Of a stretch of 64,000 bases of DNA, positions 23,691-33,571 are shown in pieces. Positions within the stretch are counted from its first letter, which is position 1; each line of letters opens with the position of its first letter. The position numbers and the translations under genes are program-made. Where the stretch lies: the NCBI GenBank assembly GCA_021613335.1, contig JAJTWR010000042.1, positions 1 to 64,000 of the forward strand. Direction: 5' to 3'. The notes beneath the pieces are model-generated. The model searched no databases and was not told the origin of the DNA. It saw only the letters and a program-made list of their open reading frames with translations. The DNA is from Whitmania pigra. Taxonomy: Eukaryota; Annelida; Clitellata; Hirudinida; Haemopidae.

Positions 23691-24699
23691 CATCGATTCT
23701 GACAATCGTTAATTAATTTTTCATAAACTACAAAATATATTAAAATTCCTCATAATGTGGAATAATATTCTTAAATTACGAGAGAATAAATAATAAAGAA
23801 TAGGTATTTATAAACGTTGAAAAGCGAGGCCTATACTTTGGATTCTACAGTCTGGTTGGCGGTTTTTTATCAGGATATGATTGAAGGTTGTGAATCGCAC
23901 ATCACTTCTCAGACGATGACTTTCGTGTAGGAGGGCGATATTATGTACCCTTAACGATATTCTGCGGTTTTATGGCATGGTTAAAGTTTCGCTTCTCGCT
24001 GTGGGATTGTCATTTTTATTTTACATCTGCTGTTCTACATTTCAACGTTTTATGTTGCTGCATCACAAAGGTTAGACACTTTAGCATTGTAATCCTTTTA
24101 CAATTAATGATATGATGAGATTGTTTTTATAAACTTATCACTGAACGAATTTAAATGTCAATTTTTCTTACATGGGATTGTTGTTGTAGGAAGCTACATG
24201 ATTATTTAGCTTCTTTGAGCCAATAACATTACATTTATGATGAAAAATGTAAAGCTGTAGTTTTCTAATTTTCAACTGTGAAATTTTGAATTCATGAAAA
24301 CATTATAATTATCATTCATGAATTCATTATCCTGACTCACTTTGGATTGTTTTAAAAATTGCGAAAATTGAAACGTAAACATTCAGGCTTTGAAACATTA
24401 ACCCTTGGATTATTCTTTTATTGAAATTCTTTTAGAAATTTTATCATGAATTTTTGTGAGAATTATCTTTAACATGTGTGGGATAATATCATGTAAATAT
24501 TTATTTTTTAATAATGTTGAAAAGCCTCTTTTGAAAGACCAAAAGCCTTGGGGTACATTTGTACTCTCCGGTTAGGCAATAAAGTTACGGTCGTAGACAC
24601 AAGCGTTAAATTTTTTGTAGCAATTACAAAATTACATACGACACAACATTCAACATATATAAAGTTCTGTATCAATTCAGACCAATATCGCTGTTGATT
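23691..24699. other. AT-rich intergenic region, nothing recognised
   Basis: No frame, RNA gene or terminal repeat is supported. Confidence 0.4.
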
Positions 24700-25247
24700 G
24701 TAAAGTAGAAAATATTGTTCTCCATCGAGGCTTAGAGGCTGACAGAGTTCGTCCTGTGGCTGGACATAGCGAGCGCATACGGATCAGTGCCACCAGCTCC
24801 TACGCAAGACGTTGGAAACCCATCATGTACCACATCCCGTTATTCATATCCTGTAGCAGGTTCATGATGCGGGTTTTCACCAAGACTTATACTACGAGGT
24901 GAATTCTTCTGGAAGTTGGAATAACTGTGTGATGATTCCTCCTTCCTTGTTTGTACTGGCGACGAAGATCTTACTGAAGGTAACAGGGTCCAATATTCCA
25001 TAAGCGCTCATTGGTAAAGGTCTCCAATGTCTCCAATAATGGCATTCATGAACAGGAAGAAGGTTTTTCAAAATAGCCTAGACCGTATTGAACGGCCTGC
25101 TAGGGTAGTGTCGAATAGCTTTCATGCCTGCGAAATACAGGAGTATTGCCCTGATTAGGAAATAATTCGAATATGTTCTTTGGTGTGGCATTGTCTGAAA
25201 GAATCCCGCCACAAAGAAATTATAAGCCCCACTTTGCTGATACTAAG
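24700..25247. other. Unidentified less AT-rich block, left of the Tc1 insertion
   Basis: Base composition is clearly less AT-rich than its flanks, and it seems to continue at 26814-27060 beyond the Tc1 element, so the transposon probably landed inside it. All frames are broken by stops. It may be an older repeat or a dead gene. No motif was recognised. Confidence 0.35.
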
Positions 25248-25249
25248 TA

Positions 25250-26811
25250 CAGTGCTAGAAAAAATGTTACGACAGTCCCCATTTTTTTGTAATAACTTAA
25301 GTTTAAATTATCGTACGAATCTCAAATTTAGAAGAACTGTTTAATATACTTAAAGAATATAACTCGTATATTTTTTTCATTCTTATCAAGAATTAAGCGC
25401 AAATCCCTCAAAAATCCATTTTTTTGCATAGAAATATTGTTACGACAGGTTACAAAAAACTCATGAATTTCTGTATTTTGGCAAAAATTTTTATTTAAAA
25501 CTAAATGAAATAATGTTTCAATAGGATGTCATTCCTCTTTTCTTAGAAATAACATCTATACACCTATTCTTCATGGAGAAAATCAGTGTTTTGATGATGT
25601 TTTCATCCAAATTTCTCCAGGCTCTCCAAATCGCTTCTTTCAATTTTCTGTGTTATATTGCTGTCCATTGCCATAAACTGATCTTGAAAGAAGGCCCCAG
25701 ACATTTTCAATCGGATTCAAGTCGGCCAGTCCATCACTTGCATGTTGGACTCCTGGAAAAATGCTCTGGTTGCCTTGGAAACATGAATAGGAGCATTATC
25801 TTGCTGAAATTCATGTTGTTTTGCTTCAGCAAAAGGAAGGAGATGATCCTTGAGCATTTTGATGTACTTCTGAGAGTCCTGCCTCCCTTTCAAAAGCACC
25901 AGTTCAGTCCTCCCAAATGTTGAAATTCCTCCCCAGACCATCACAGAGCCTCCTCCGTGTTTTCTGATAAAAAAACATCTCTTTTTTTTCTAATATCATG
26001 CCAGTAGTATTTATAGCCATCTGGCCCATCAAGGTTGAATTTTTTTTCATCTGTGAAAATTACGCGTTCCCATCTTTCGTTGTAGCTGACCATCTCTTTT
26101 GCCCAGAGGAGGCGTTTTTTCCTGTGATGGACTTTCAACGCTGGAGCTCGCTTTCGCATTTCGTATTTCAACTGTCCACTTGAATTAAGATAATTACAGA
26201 CTGTCCTAATATGGACATCCAAGTCCAGCTTATCTTTTAGCTGTTTACACAAATATTCTCCTTGTGAAGCCTCCCTGATGAGACGTCTCTGAATCTGATT
26301 CGAGAGTTTTTTCGGTCTTCCGCCCTTATACTTCTTTCCATATGAGTCTGGATCATCCAAAAAACATTTGATGACAGCTCTTGACCTATTCAATTCATTT
26401 GCAATCTTTCTTATTGAATAGTTTGCCTTCTTAAAGGCCTTAACTTGTCCTCTTTCTCATTCTGTCAAACCTGCTTTCTTCCCCATGATGAAATGAATGT
26501 AAAAGGAAGTTTTGAATTTCACATCATTTTTATATAGCCTTTTTAATGACAATTTAATGTTTGATCTTTCCAATAAGCCCTTGAAATTGATGAAATGAGC
26601 CCAAAACGGAAGCTGTCGTAATAATATTTCTAGGCCAAAAATGGTTCATTTGCATAATTTACGGGAACCATTAACCCACATGAAAGGAAATTTTGCACGA
26701 TGTTTACAAATAGTGTTTTATATAATTGCTGAAAATTTCAGCAAGATATGTTAATTTGTAAGGAAATTATCCATAAAAAGTGGGTATGTCCTAACAATAT
26801 TTCTAGCACTG
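25250..26811 (-). mobile_element. Dead Tc1-like transposon, 1562 bp, with IR/DR-type ends
   Basis: The termini CAGTGCTAGAAAAAATGTTA (left) and CAGTGCTAGAAATATTGTTA (right, inverted) are flanked by the TA dinucleotides 25248-25249 and 26812-26813, the Tc1/mariner target duplication. A second internal copy of the TAGAAATATTGTTACGACAG-type motif lies at about 25432-25447 on the left and inverted at about 26612-26632 on the right. This is the double direct-repeat arrangement seen in IR/DR Tc1 elements. The transposase is on the minus strand and disrupted. Confidence 0.9.
25580..26486 (-). pseudogene. Tc1-like DD34E transposase, disrupted
   Basis: Reads from ATG 26486: MGKKAGLTE, then an in-frame TGA, then an N-terminal HTH region (KAFKKANYSIRKIANELNRS) and a GRPKKLS AT-hook-like motif. 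Catalytic blocks follow: VIFTDEKKFNLDGPDG (first Asp), QQDNAPIH (second Asp) and NPIENVWG (Glu). A frameshift lies near 25970 in an A/T run before GGSVMVWGGIS, and another disruption sits at MDWPT just before the Glu block. At least three lesions rule out activity. Confidence 0.88.
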
Positions 26812-26813
26812 TA

Positions 26814-27670
26814 CATGGTGTGAAGAAGCCAATGAGTTTTCATGGCCGCTTTGGGCAACTGGGGTGGATGACATAAAAATGCCAAAGAGAGCCTCTTATA
26901 GCCGGCGGTAATTGTTAGGTCTTGAAAGAAAAATCCGACAGGGACATCCGACTGATCACTGGATGAGGCCCGCTCCCTGAAAACTTCAGGAGAACCATTG
27001 ACCGAAACATTTGAAGAACTCCTCCGATGATCTCTGCCGGAGCTTCAAGAATTATTAAGAAATAACATGCTATTATAGCATACAACATAAATAATATAAA
27101 AATATAGCATACTGTTATGACCGTCGAAAACAACAAAAACGAACGATTTTGTGCTCTTAGTGTTGCGATGATTGACGTCTGTTTTGACATTTGATACTAG
27201 CTAATAAACATTAATTTATGAATAATTTTCGTAAAATATAATTTTTAGTTAAATATGCACAAAATATTGGCTTTCGTTTGTTTTAAAACAAATAACTGTA
27301 GTAGAACACAACCCTTCTGTAAATCATGTATTCAACACAGCAGTTCCATGTTTTATAAGCATTGCTGTATGGTGCTGCGGTTATTCTCTCAACCTGTGCA
27401 GACATTCATATTTTGTGAATATACATCATACGAAATAAAGTTTACATGATGCGCTCTCACAATGATATTCATACCTTCAGACAGTGAAACTACATAAATT
27501 CGTGTACTGACAACTACGAAGATGTTAAAGGTTGACATTCAAATTGAGGCAAAGTTGATGCCCAACAACTGTGTCAGATGAAGACTCTTGCAAAGAAATT
27601 CATTCACAGTCATAAATGAAGGTTCCTAACTTATTAAATTGTTTTGAGCAATCTCATTTAAATGCTCGAC
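26814..27670. other. Right side of the interrupted block, then AT-rich spacer
   Basis: 26814-27060 continues the composition of 24700-25247. The remainder is AT-rich. A 91-codon open stretch on the minus strand (26915-27190) includes a hydrophobic run but no known domain. Confidence 0.3.
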
Positions 27671-28114
27671 TGTTTGAATGTTCAATTAATTAGTGACCTG
27701 ACTATGATTCATTTTATTATTTATTTTGCCTTTTTATTTTATGTCGCGGAAGCGTGAACGAATTTCGACGATTTTGTCGTATGTCTGGGACCGCACGTGT
27801 TTATGATTGGAGGCGCATGAAGACATTTTGCATGATTAATTAGCCTTGCATGGGCATATAAGGAGAAGTAGGAGGAGCAGACGAGTTTGGAGTTTGTGCG
27901 ACAGTGGGAACAAGAGAATATGAGAGGTTCTGTAAGAGACTAATTTAGATTATTGTATTTAGTTGTTGCTATTGGCTTCTTTTCCATTTATATTCGCGTC
28001 TCATATATTTAAATATAATCGCGTTCTAAATATTTGAGTCTTGATTTGTTCATTCAATTTGTTTCTACCCGATACTCGACATAATCCCTATAGCTAAGGG
28101 AAAAGAACCATACA
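27671..28114 (+). mobile_element. Possible solo LTR of a Ty3/gypsy-like retrotransposon
   Basis: The segment starts TGTTTGAATG and ends AACCATACA, giving TG..CA borders. It contains CATATAAGGAG as a TATA-like box near 27857. It is followed by TTTGGCGTTTCTGTCCTTGG, which resembles the TTTGGCG-type junction and primer-binding region seen after gypsy LTRs. No second LTR, gag or pol was found, and the left border is uncertain. Confidence 0.35.
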
Positions 28115-28296
28115 TTTGGCGTTTCTGTCCTTGGCAGCAGATTCAAGATCGATATTCAAGAGAAGACGCGGAAAGTCAATCGGTCGTCTGCCAGGAGCAC
28201 ACTTAAACGGCATTTCATGGGTATGCACTTGTCGTTAATTTTTAATTGATTGAACTTGTTAAGGTCTCGCAACAATGATATTTAAGCTGTCTATCG
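28115..28296. other. Possible retroelement leader, then left border of the zinc-finger array
   Basis: Sequence after the LTR-like end may be untranslated leader. It joins the truncated first zinc-finger unit without an obvious boundary. Confidence 0.3.
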
Positions 28297-28581
28297 TCAG
28301 TATAGATCCTTGTGGGACTTATCAACAACTTCATTATGGCAGTAAACGCGTTTAAATTCATTTCGTAAAAAAAAACTCTTGGCTTTTGTATTAAAAGCAC
28401 TTATCGGTGTAGCTTGTTGATAGTGTTCTCCTGTATCGCCGAACGACTGGATATGCTGATCAAGCCCGTAGCAAGTCACGAAGTGCTGCTGTATTTCTTC
28501 CTGCGAGTTGAATAAAGAGTCGCACTTGTCGCAGATGAAAACTACCTCTTCGAGTTGCTTTGCATCAATTGAAAGAGCCAT
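28297..28581 (-). pseudogene. Zinc-finger unit 1, truncated and diverged
   Basis: Starts MALSIDAKQLEEVVFICDKC like the other units and keeps the first atypical finger. It differs at several positions further on and departs from them after residue 67, ending in an unrelated tail (SFFLRNEFKRVYCHNEVVDK). All six C2H2 fingers are missing. The break coincides with an A-run at about 28365. A functional 94-aa protein cannot be excluded, but loss of the DNA-binding part suggests a relic. Confidence 0.7.
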
Positions 28582-28663
28582 TGCACGTGAAATTCAACTT
28601 TTGCGGGAGATGTTGACACGACGAGCGTTAGCGGTGAAATGAACCTCTCATGCGAGTTCCGTC

Positions 28664-28696
28664 CTTATATAGCTATTGCGAAGCCAAGCCCCGCCC
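28664..28696 (-). promoter_or_regulatory. Promoter of zinc-finger unit 1 (TATA + GC box)
   Basis: On the minus strand GGGCGGGGC (28688-28696) is followed by GCTATATAAG (28664-28673), 83 bp before the ATG at 28581. Confidence 0.6.
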
Positions 28697-28997
28697 CTTC
28701 ATGATGCGTGCGGTGCATGCTCTCTTTGTTTTAATGTAACCTTTCAAGTGCAATTCGTAGTGTTTTCTTTATTTTTAGTTAATTGTATATTATTTAATTA
28801 TAAAAGAAAAACGCCAATTCCTAGTGTTTTTGTTTATTTTTATTATAGTTAAATGTATTTTATTTAATTATAAAAGAAAAACGCCAATTATTTTTTAAAG
28901 ACTATGCATTTATTGAAACACAAATAAAAGAAATAATAAATATCAATTGTGACACGCAATGCCTTTCCGCCACCAATCCACTTTCCCACCGAATGTT

Positions 28998-29709
28998 TTA
29001 GCAATGGCGAGTTTTTTTGTGGACAAGCAGGTTTCCCACCTGGCGAAATTCTTTCGAACAGCGGTCGCACTTGAACGGCCTCTCGTCGGTATGTAGCCTT
29101 TCGTGGGTTTTCAAGTGACTGGTCTGCTTGAACGTCTTTTCGCAGTGCTGACACTTGAAAGGTCGATCTCCAGTGTGGCTCCTTAAGTGCAACCTCAGCG
29201 ATGGCTTATCGACAAAATCCTTCTCGCAGAAATCGCATTTAAATCCTTTTTCTTTCTTGTGTATCAGCAAGTGGATGCTGAGATAATGCGCACTTTTTAG
29301 CGCTTTCCCGCATATCTGGCATCGGTAACTTTGACCAACGTGCTTGCATTTCATATGAGTTTTCAGGCAACTCATGAGTGCGAAACCCATACCGCATTCA
29401 TCGCACTTGAAGGGCCTGTCATTGTTGTGCAACTTCATGTGCGACTTCAGAGTATAGGGCGTCGCGAATACCTTATCGCAGGTGAGACACCTGTTTTCTT
29501 GCTTCCTGGCTTTTCTATTAAAAGCTCCTGTCGGTGTGGCTTCTTGGTAGCGTTCGCCTGCATCGCCGAACGACTGGATCTGCTGATCAAGCCCGTAGCA
29601 AGTCACGAAGTGCTGCTGTATTTCTTCCTGCGAGTTGAATAAAGAGTCGCACTTGTCGCAGATGAAAAACTACCTCTTCGAGTTGCTTTGCATCAATTGA
29701 AAGAGCCAT
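28998..29709 (-). pseudogene. Zinc-finger unit 2, frameshifted
   Basis: Compared with units 4 and 5, a run of four A is five A at 29665-29669. This shifts the frame around codon 14 and makes the full unit 712 instead of 711 bases. Downstream codons for all seven fingers remain open from 29606 if translation began internally. Its poly(A) signal is at 28909-28914. Confidence 0.85.
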
Positions 29710-29791
29710 TGCACGTGAAATTCAACTTTTGCGGGAGATGTTGACACGACGAGCGTTAGCGGTGAAATGAACCTCTCATGCGAGTTCCGTC

Positions 29792-29824
29792 CTTATATAG
29801 CTATTGCGAAGCCAAGCCCCGCCC
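29792..29824 (-). promoter_or_regulatory. Promoter of zinc-finger unit 2
   Basis: GC box at 29816-29824 and TATA at 29792-29801 on the minus strand, in the same layout as the other units. Confidence 0.6.
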
Positions 29825-30127
29825 ACTTCATGATGCGTGCGGTGCATGCTCTCTTTGTTTTAATGTAACCTTTCAAGTGCAATTCGTAGTGTTTTCTTCT
29901 AATTTTTAGTTAATTGTTATTATTTAACTATAAAAGAAAAACGCCAATTCCTAGTGTTTTTGTTTATTTTTATTATAGTTAAATGTATTTTATTTAATTA
30001 TAAAAGAAAAACGCCAATTATTTTTTAAAGACTATGCATTTATTGAAACACAAATAAAAGAAATAATAAATATCAATTGTGACACGCAATGCCTTTCCGC
30101 CACCAATCCACTTTCCCACCGAATGTT

Positions 30128-30838
30128 TTAGCAATGGCGTTTTTTTTTGTGGACAAGCAGGTTTCCCACCTGGCGAAATTCTTTCGAACAGCGGTCGCAC
30201 TAGAACGGCCTCTCGTCGGTATGTAGCCTTTCGTGGGTTTTCAAGTGACTGGTCTGCTTGAACGTCTTTTCGCAGTGCTGACACTTGAAAGGTCGATCTC
30301 CAGTGTGGCTCCTTAAGTGCAACCTCAGCGATGGCTTATCGACAAAATCCTTCTCGCAGAAATCGCATTTAAATCCTTTTTCTTTCTTGTGTATCAGCAA
30401 GTGGATGCTGAGATAATGCGCACTTTTTAGCGCTTTCCCGCATATCTGGCATCGGTAACTTTGACCAACGTGCTTGCATTTCATATGAGTTTTCAGGCAA
30501 CTCATGAGTGCGAAACCCATACCGCATTCATCGCACTTGAAGGGCCTGTCATTGTTGTGCAACTTCATGTGCGACTTCAGAGTATAGGGCGTCGCGAATA
30601 CCTTATCGCAGGTGAGACACCTGTTTTCTTGCTTCCTGGCTTTTCTATTAAAAGCTCCTGTCGGTGTGGCTTCTTGGTAGCGTTCGCCTGCATCGCCGAA
30701 CGACTGGATCTGCTGATCAAGCCCGTAGCAAGTCACGAAGTGCTGCTGTATTTCTTCCTGCGAGTTGAATAAAGAGTCGCACTTGTCGCAGATGAAAACT
30801 ACCTCTTCGAGTTGCTTTGCATCAATTGAAAGAGCCAT
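30128..30838 (-). pseudogene. Zinc-finger unit 3, nonsense codon before the last finger
   Basis: Full length would be 236 codons, but the AAG lysine codon of the other units is TAG at 30200-30202. This ends the product after DERPF, at 212 aa, without finger 7. A two-base change further on turns HKKTRHC into HKKKRHC. Since six of seven fingers are kept, a shortened product could still bind DNA. I list it as a pseudogene because of the defined lesion. Its poly(A) signal is at 30039-30044. Confidence 0.75.
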
Positions 30839-30920
30839 TGCACGTGAAATTCAACTTTTGCGGGAGATGTTGACACGACGAGCGTTAGCGGTGAAATGAA
30901 CCTCTCATGCGAGTTCCGTC

Positions 30921-30953
30921 CTTATATAGCTATTGCGAAGCCAAGCCCCGCCC
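30921..30953 (-). promoter_or_regulatory. Promoter of zinc-finger unit 3
   Basis: GC box at 30945-30953 and TATA at 30921-30930 on the minus strand. Confidence 0.6.
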
Positions 30954-31254
30954 ACTTCATGATGCGTGCGGTGCATGCTCTCTTTGTTTTAATGTAACCT
31001 TTCAAGTGCAATTCGTAGTGTTTTCTTTATTTTTAGTTAATTGTATATTATTTAATTATAAAAGAAAAACGCCAATTCCTAGTGTTTTGTTTATTTTTAT
31101 TATAGTTAAATGTATTTTATTTAATTATAAAAGAAAAACGCCAATTATTTTTTAAAGACTATGCATTTATTGAAACACAAATAAAAGAAATAATAAATAT
31201 CAATTGTGACACGCAATGCCTTTCCGCCACCAATCCACTTTCCCACCGAATGTT

Positions 31255-31965
31255 TTAGCAATGGCGAGTTTTTTTGTGGACAAGCAGGTTTCCCACCTGG
31301 CGAAATTCTTTCGAACAGCGGTCGCACTTGAACGGCCTCTCGTCGGTATGTAGCCTTTCGTGGGTTTTCAAGTGACTGGTCTGCTTGAACGTCTTTTCGC
31401 AGTGCTGACACTTGAAAGGTCGATCTCCAGTGTGGCTCCTTAAGTGCAACCTCAGCGATGGCTTATCGACAAAATCCTTCTCGCAGAAATCGCATTTAAA
31501 TCCTTTTTCTTTCTTGTGTATCAGCAAGTGGATGCTGAGATAATGCGCACTTTTTAGCGCTTTCCCGCATATCTGGCATCGGTAACTTTGACCAACGTGC
31601 TTGCATTTCATATGAGTTTTCAGGCAACTCATGAGTGCGAAACCCATACCGCATTCATCGCACTTGAAGGGCCTGTCATTGTTGTGCAACTTCATGTGCG
31701 ACTTCAGAGTATAGGGCGTCGCGAATACCTTATCGCAGGTGAGACACCTGTTTTCTTGCTTCCTGGCTTTTCTATTAAAAGCTCCTGTCGGTGTGGCTTC
31801 TTGGTAGCGTTCGCCTGCATCGCCGAACGACTGGATCTGCTGATCAAGCCCGTAGCAAGTCACGAAGTGCTGCTGTATTTCTTCCTGCGAGTTGAATAAA
31901 GAGTCGCACTTGTCGCAGATGAAAACTACCTCTTCGAGTTGCTTTGCATCAATTGAAAGAGCCAT
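31255..31965 (-). CDS. Zinc-finger unit 4: intact 236-aa C2H2 protein
   Basis: Single-exon frame with an atypical first finger (CDKC...H...C, residues about 17-38) and a linker of about 35 residues. Six fingers follow: CLTCDKVF, CDECGMGF, CQICGKAL, CDFCEKDF, CQHCEKTF and CDRCSKEF. Several are joined by canonical-type linkers (HTGDRPF, HTDERPF). Such arrays usually make sequence-specific nuclear DNA-binding proteins, but no KRAB, BTB, SCAN or ZAD domain is present, so the regulatory role is unknown. Poly(A) signal at 31166-31171. The protein is identical to that of unit 5, and its promoter has lost the GC-box G. Confidence 0.9.
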   Translation of the reverse strand: MALSIDAKQLEEVVFICDKCDSLFNSQEEIQQHFVTCYGLDQQIQSFGDAGERYQEATPTGAFNRKARKQENRCLTCDKVFATPYTLKSHMKLHNNDRPFKCDECGMGFALMSCLKTHMKCKHVGQSYRCQICGKALKSAHYLSIHLLIHKKEKGFKCDFCEKDFVDKPSLRLHLRSHTGDRPFKCQHCEKTFKQTSHLKTHERLHTDERPFKCDRCSKEFRQVGNLLVHKKTRHC

Positions 31966-32047
31966 TGCACGTGAAATTCAACTTTTGCGGGAGATGTTGA
32001 CACGACGAGCGTTAGCGGTGAAATGAACCTCTCATGCGAGTTCCGTC

Positions 32048-32078
32048 CTTATATAGCTATTGCGAAGCCAAGCCCCCC
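32048..32078 (-). promoter_or_regulatory. Promoter of zinc-finger unit 4, GC box broken
   Basis: TATA is intact at 32048-32057. The GC-box position reads AGCCCCCCCAC instead of AGCCCCGCCCAC, a one-base loss of the central G/C pair. Confidence 0.6.
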
Positions 32079-32381
32079 CACTTCATGATGCGTGCGGTGC
32101 ATGCTCTCTTTGTTTTAATGTAACCTTTCAAGTGCAATTCGTAGTGTTTTCTTTATTTTTAGTTAATTGTATATTATTTAACTATAAAAGAAAAACGCCA
32201 ATTCCTAGTGTTTTTGTTTATTTTTATTATAGTTAAATGTATTTTATTTAATTATAAAAGAAAAACGCCAATTATTTTTTAAAGACTATGCATTTATTGA
32301 AACACAAATAAAAGAAATAATAAATATCAATTGTGACACGCAATGCCTTTCCGCCACCAATCCACTTTCCCACCGAATGTT

Positions 32382-33092
32382 TTAGCAATGGCGAGTTTTT
32401 TTGTGGACAAGCAGGTTTCCCACCTGGCGAAATTCTTTCGAACAGCGGTCGCACTTGAACGGCCTCTCGTCGGTATGTAGCCTTTCGTGGGTTTTCAAGT
32501 GACTGGTCTGCTTGAACGTCTTTTCGCAGTGCTGACACTTGAAAGGTCGATCTCCAGTGTGGCTCCTTAAGTGCAACCTCAGCGATGGCTTATCGACAAA
32601 ATCCTTCTCGCAGAAATCGCATTTAAATCCTTTTTCTTTCTTGTGTATCAGCAAGTGGATGCTGAGATAATGCGCACTTTTTAGCGCTTTCCCGCATATC
32701 TGGCATCGGTAACTTTGACCAACGTGCTTGCATTTCATATGAGTTTTCAGGCAACTCATGAGTGCGAAACCCATACCGCATTCATCGCACTTGAAGGGCC
32801 TGTCATTGTTGTGCAACTTCATGTGCGACTTCAGAGTATAGGGCGTCGCGAATACCTTATCGCAGGTGAGACACCTGTTTTCTTGCTTCCTGGCTTTTCT
32901 ATTAAAAGCTCCTGTCGGTGTGGCTTCTTGGTAGCGTTCGCCTGCATCGCCGAACGACTGGATCTGCTGATCAAGCCCGTAGCAAGTCACGAAGTGCTGC
33001 TGTATTTCTTCCTGCGAGTTGAATAAAGAGTCGCACTTGTCGCAGATGAAAACTACCTCTTCGAGTTGCTTTGCATCAATTGAAAGAGCCAT
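32382..33092 (-). CDS. Zinc-finger unit 5: intact 236-aa C2H2 protein
   Basis: Same intact 236-codon frame as unit 4: MALSIDAKQLEEVVFICDKC, then the linker TPTGAFNRKARKQ and six C2H2 fingers, ending LLVHKKTRHC. It is the upstream-most unit on the minus strand and has both TATA and GC box. Poly(A) signal at 32293-32298. Function is inferred only as a nucleic-acid-binding protein from the finger array. Confidence 0.9.
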   Translation of the reverse strand: MALSIDAKQLEEVVFICDKCDSLFNSQEEIQQHFVTCYGLDQQIQSFGDAGERYQEATPTGAFNRKARKQENRCLTCDKVFATPYTLKSHMKLHNNDRPFKCDECGMGFALMSCLKTHMKCKHVGQSYRCQICGKALKSAHYLSIHLLIHKKEKGFKCDFCEKDFVDKPSLRLHLRSHTGDRPFKCQHCEKTFKQTSHLKTHERLHTDERPFKCDRCSKEFRQVGNLLVHKKTRHC

Positions 33093-33174
33093 TGCACGTG
33101 AAATTCAACTTTTGCGGGAGATGTTGACACGACGAGCGTTAGCGGTGAAATGAACCTCTCATGCGAGTTCCGTC

Positions 33175-33207
33175 CTTATATAGCTATTGCGAAGCCAAGC
33201 CCCGCCC
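33175..33207 (-). promoter_or_regulatory. Promoter of zinc-finger unit 5
   Basis: GC box at 33199-33207 and TATA at 33175-33184, 83 bp before ATG 33092. A palindromic GCATGC lies further upstream. Confidence 0.65.
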
Positions 33208-33571
33208 ACTTCATGATGCGTGCGGTGCATGCTCTCTTTGTTTTAATGTAACCTTTCAAGTGCAATTCGTAGTGTTTTCTTTATTTTTAGTTAATTGTAT
33301 ATTTTTTAATTATAAAAAGAGATACGCCAATTCCTAGTGTTCCCATAACATTTGATACGAAAGATTCAAACAGCCAATTTGGGAGCACTTGTTGCATGAA
33401 GTGGAAGGACATTAGTTTAATAAGTGTTGAAATTTAGTGTTATAAGTGAATAAATATAAGATTGTTATTTATTGGGTAGACAAGGCTGTAAGTTGTAAGA
33501 AATTTAATTTGAGTTGACAATATATAAAATAATTTTGCTGTTATCCAGAAACCCAAGATCCAGTTCATCAG

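Larger units (their letters stand above)
28370..33340 (-). repeat. Head-to-tail tandem array of zinc-finger gene units
   Basis: Start codons at 28581, 29709, 30838, 31965 and 33092 (minus) are spaced 1128, 1129, 1127 and 1127 bp apart. Each unit carries a GC-box/TATA promoter, an intronless coding region and a poly(A) signal. Units 2-5 look almost identical base for base. Unit 1 is more diverged and truncated. Similarity fades near 33310-33340, after TAGTGTTCCCATAAC begins. Confidence 0.93.

Noticed and set aside
29331..33026. Plus-strand 103-codon open frame repeated four times opposite the zinc-finger units
   Set aside because: It is an antisense shadow of the finger codons and recurs only because the units are duplicated. 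No family resemblance or promoter of its own.
28297..33340. CRISPR-like or satellite array
   Set aside because: The repeating unit is a full protein-coding gene of about 1.13 kb, not short repeats with spacers.
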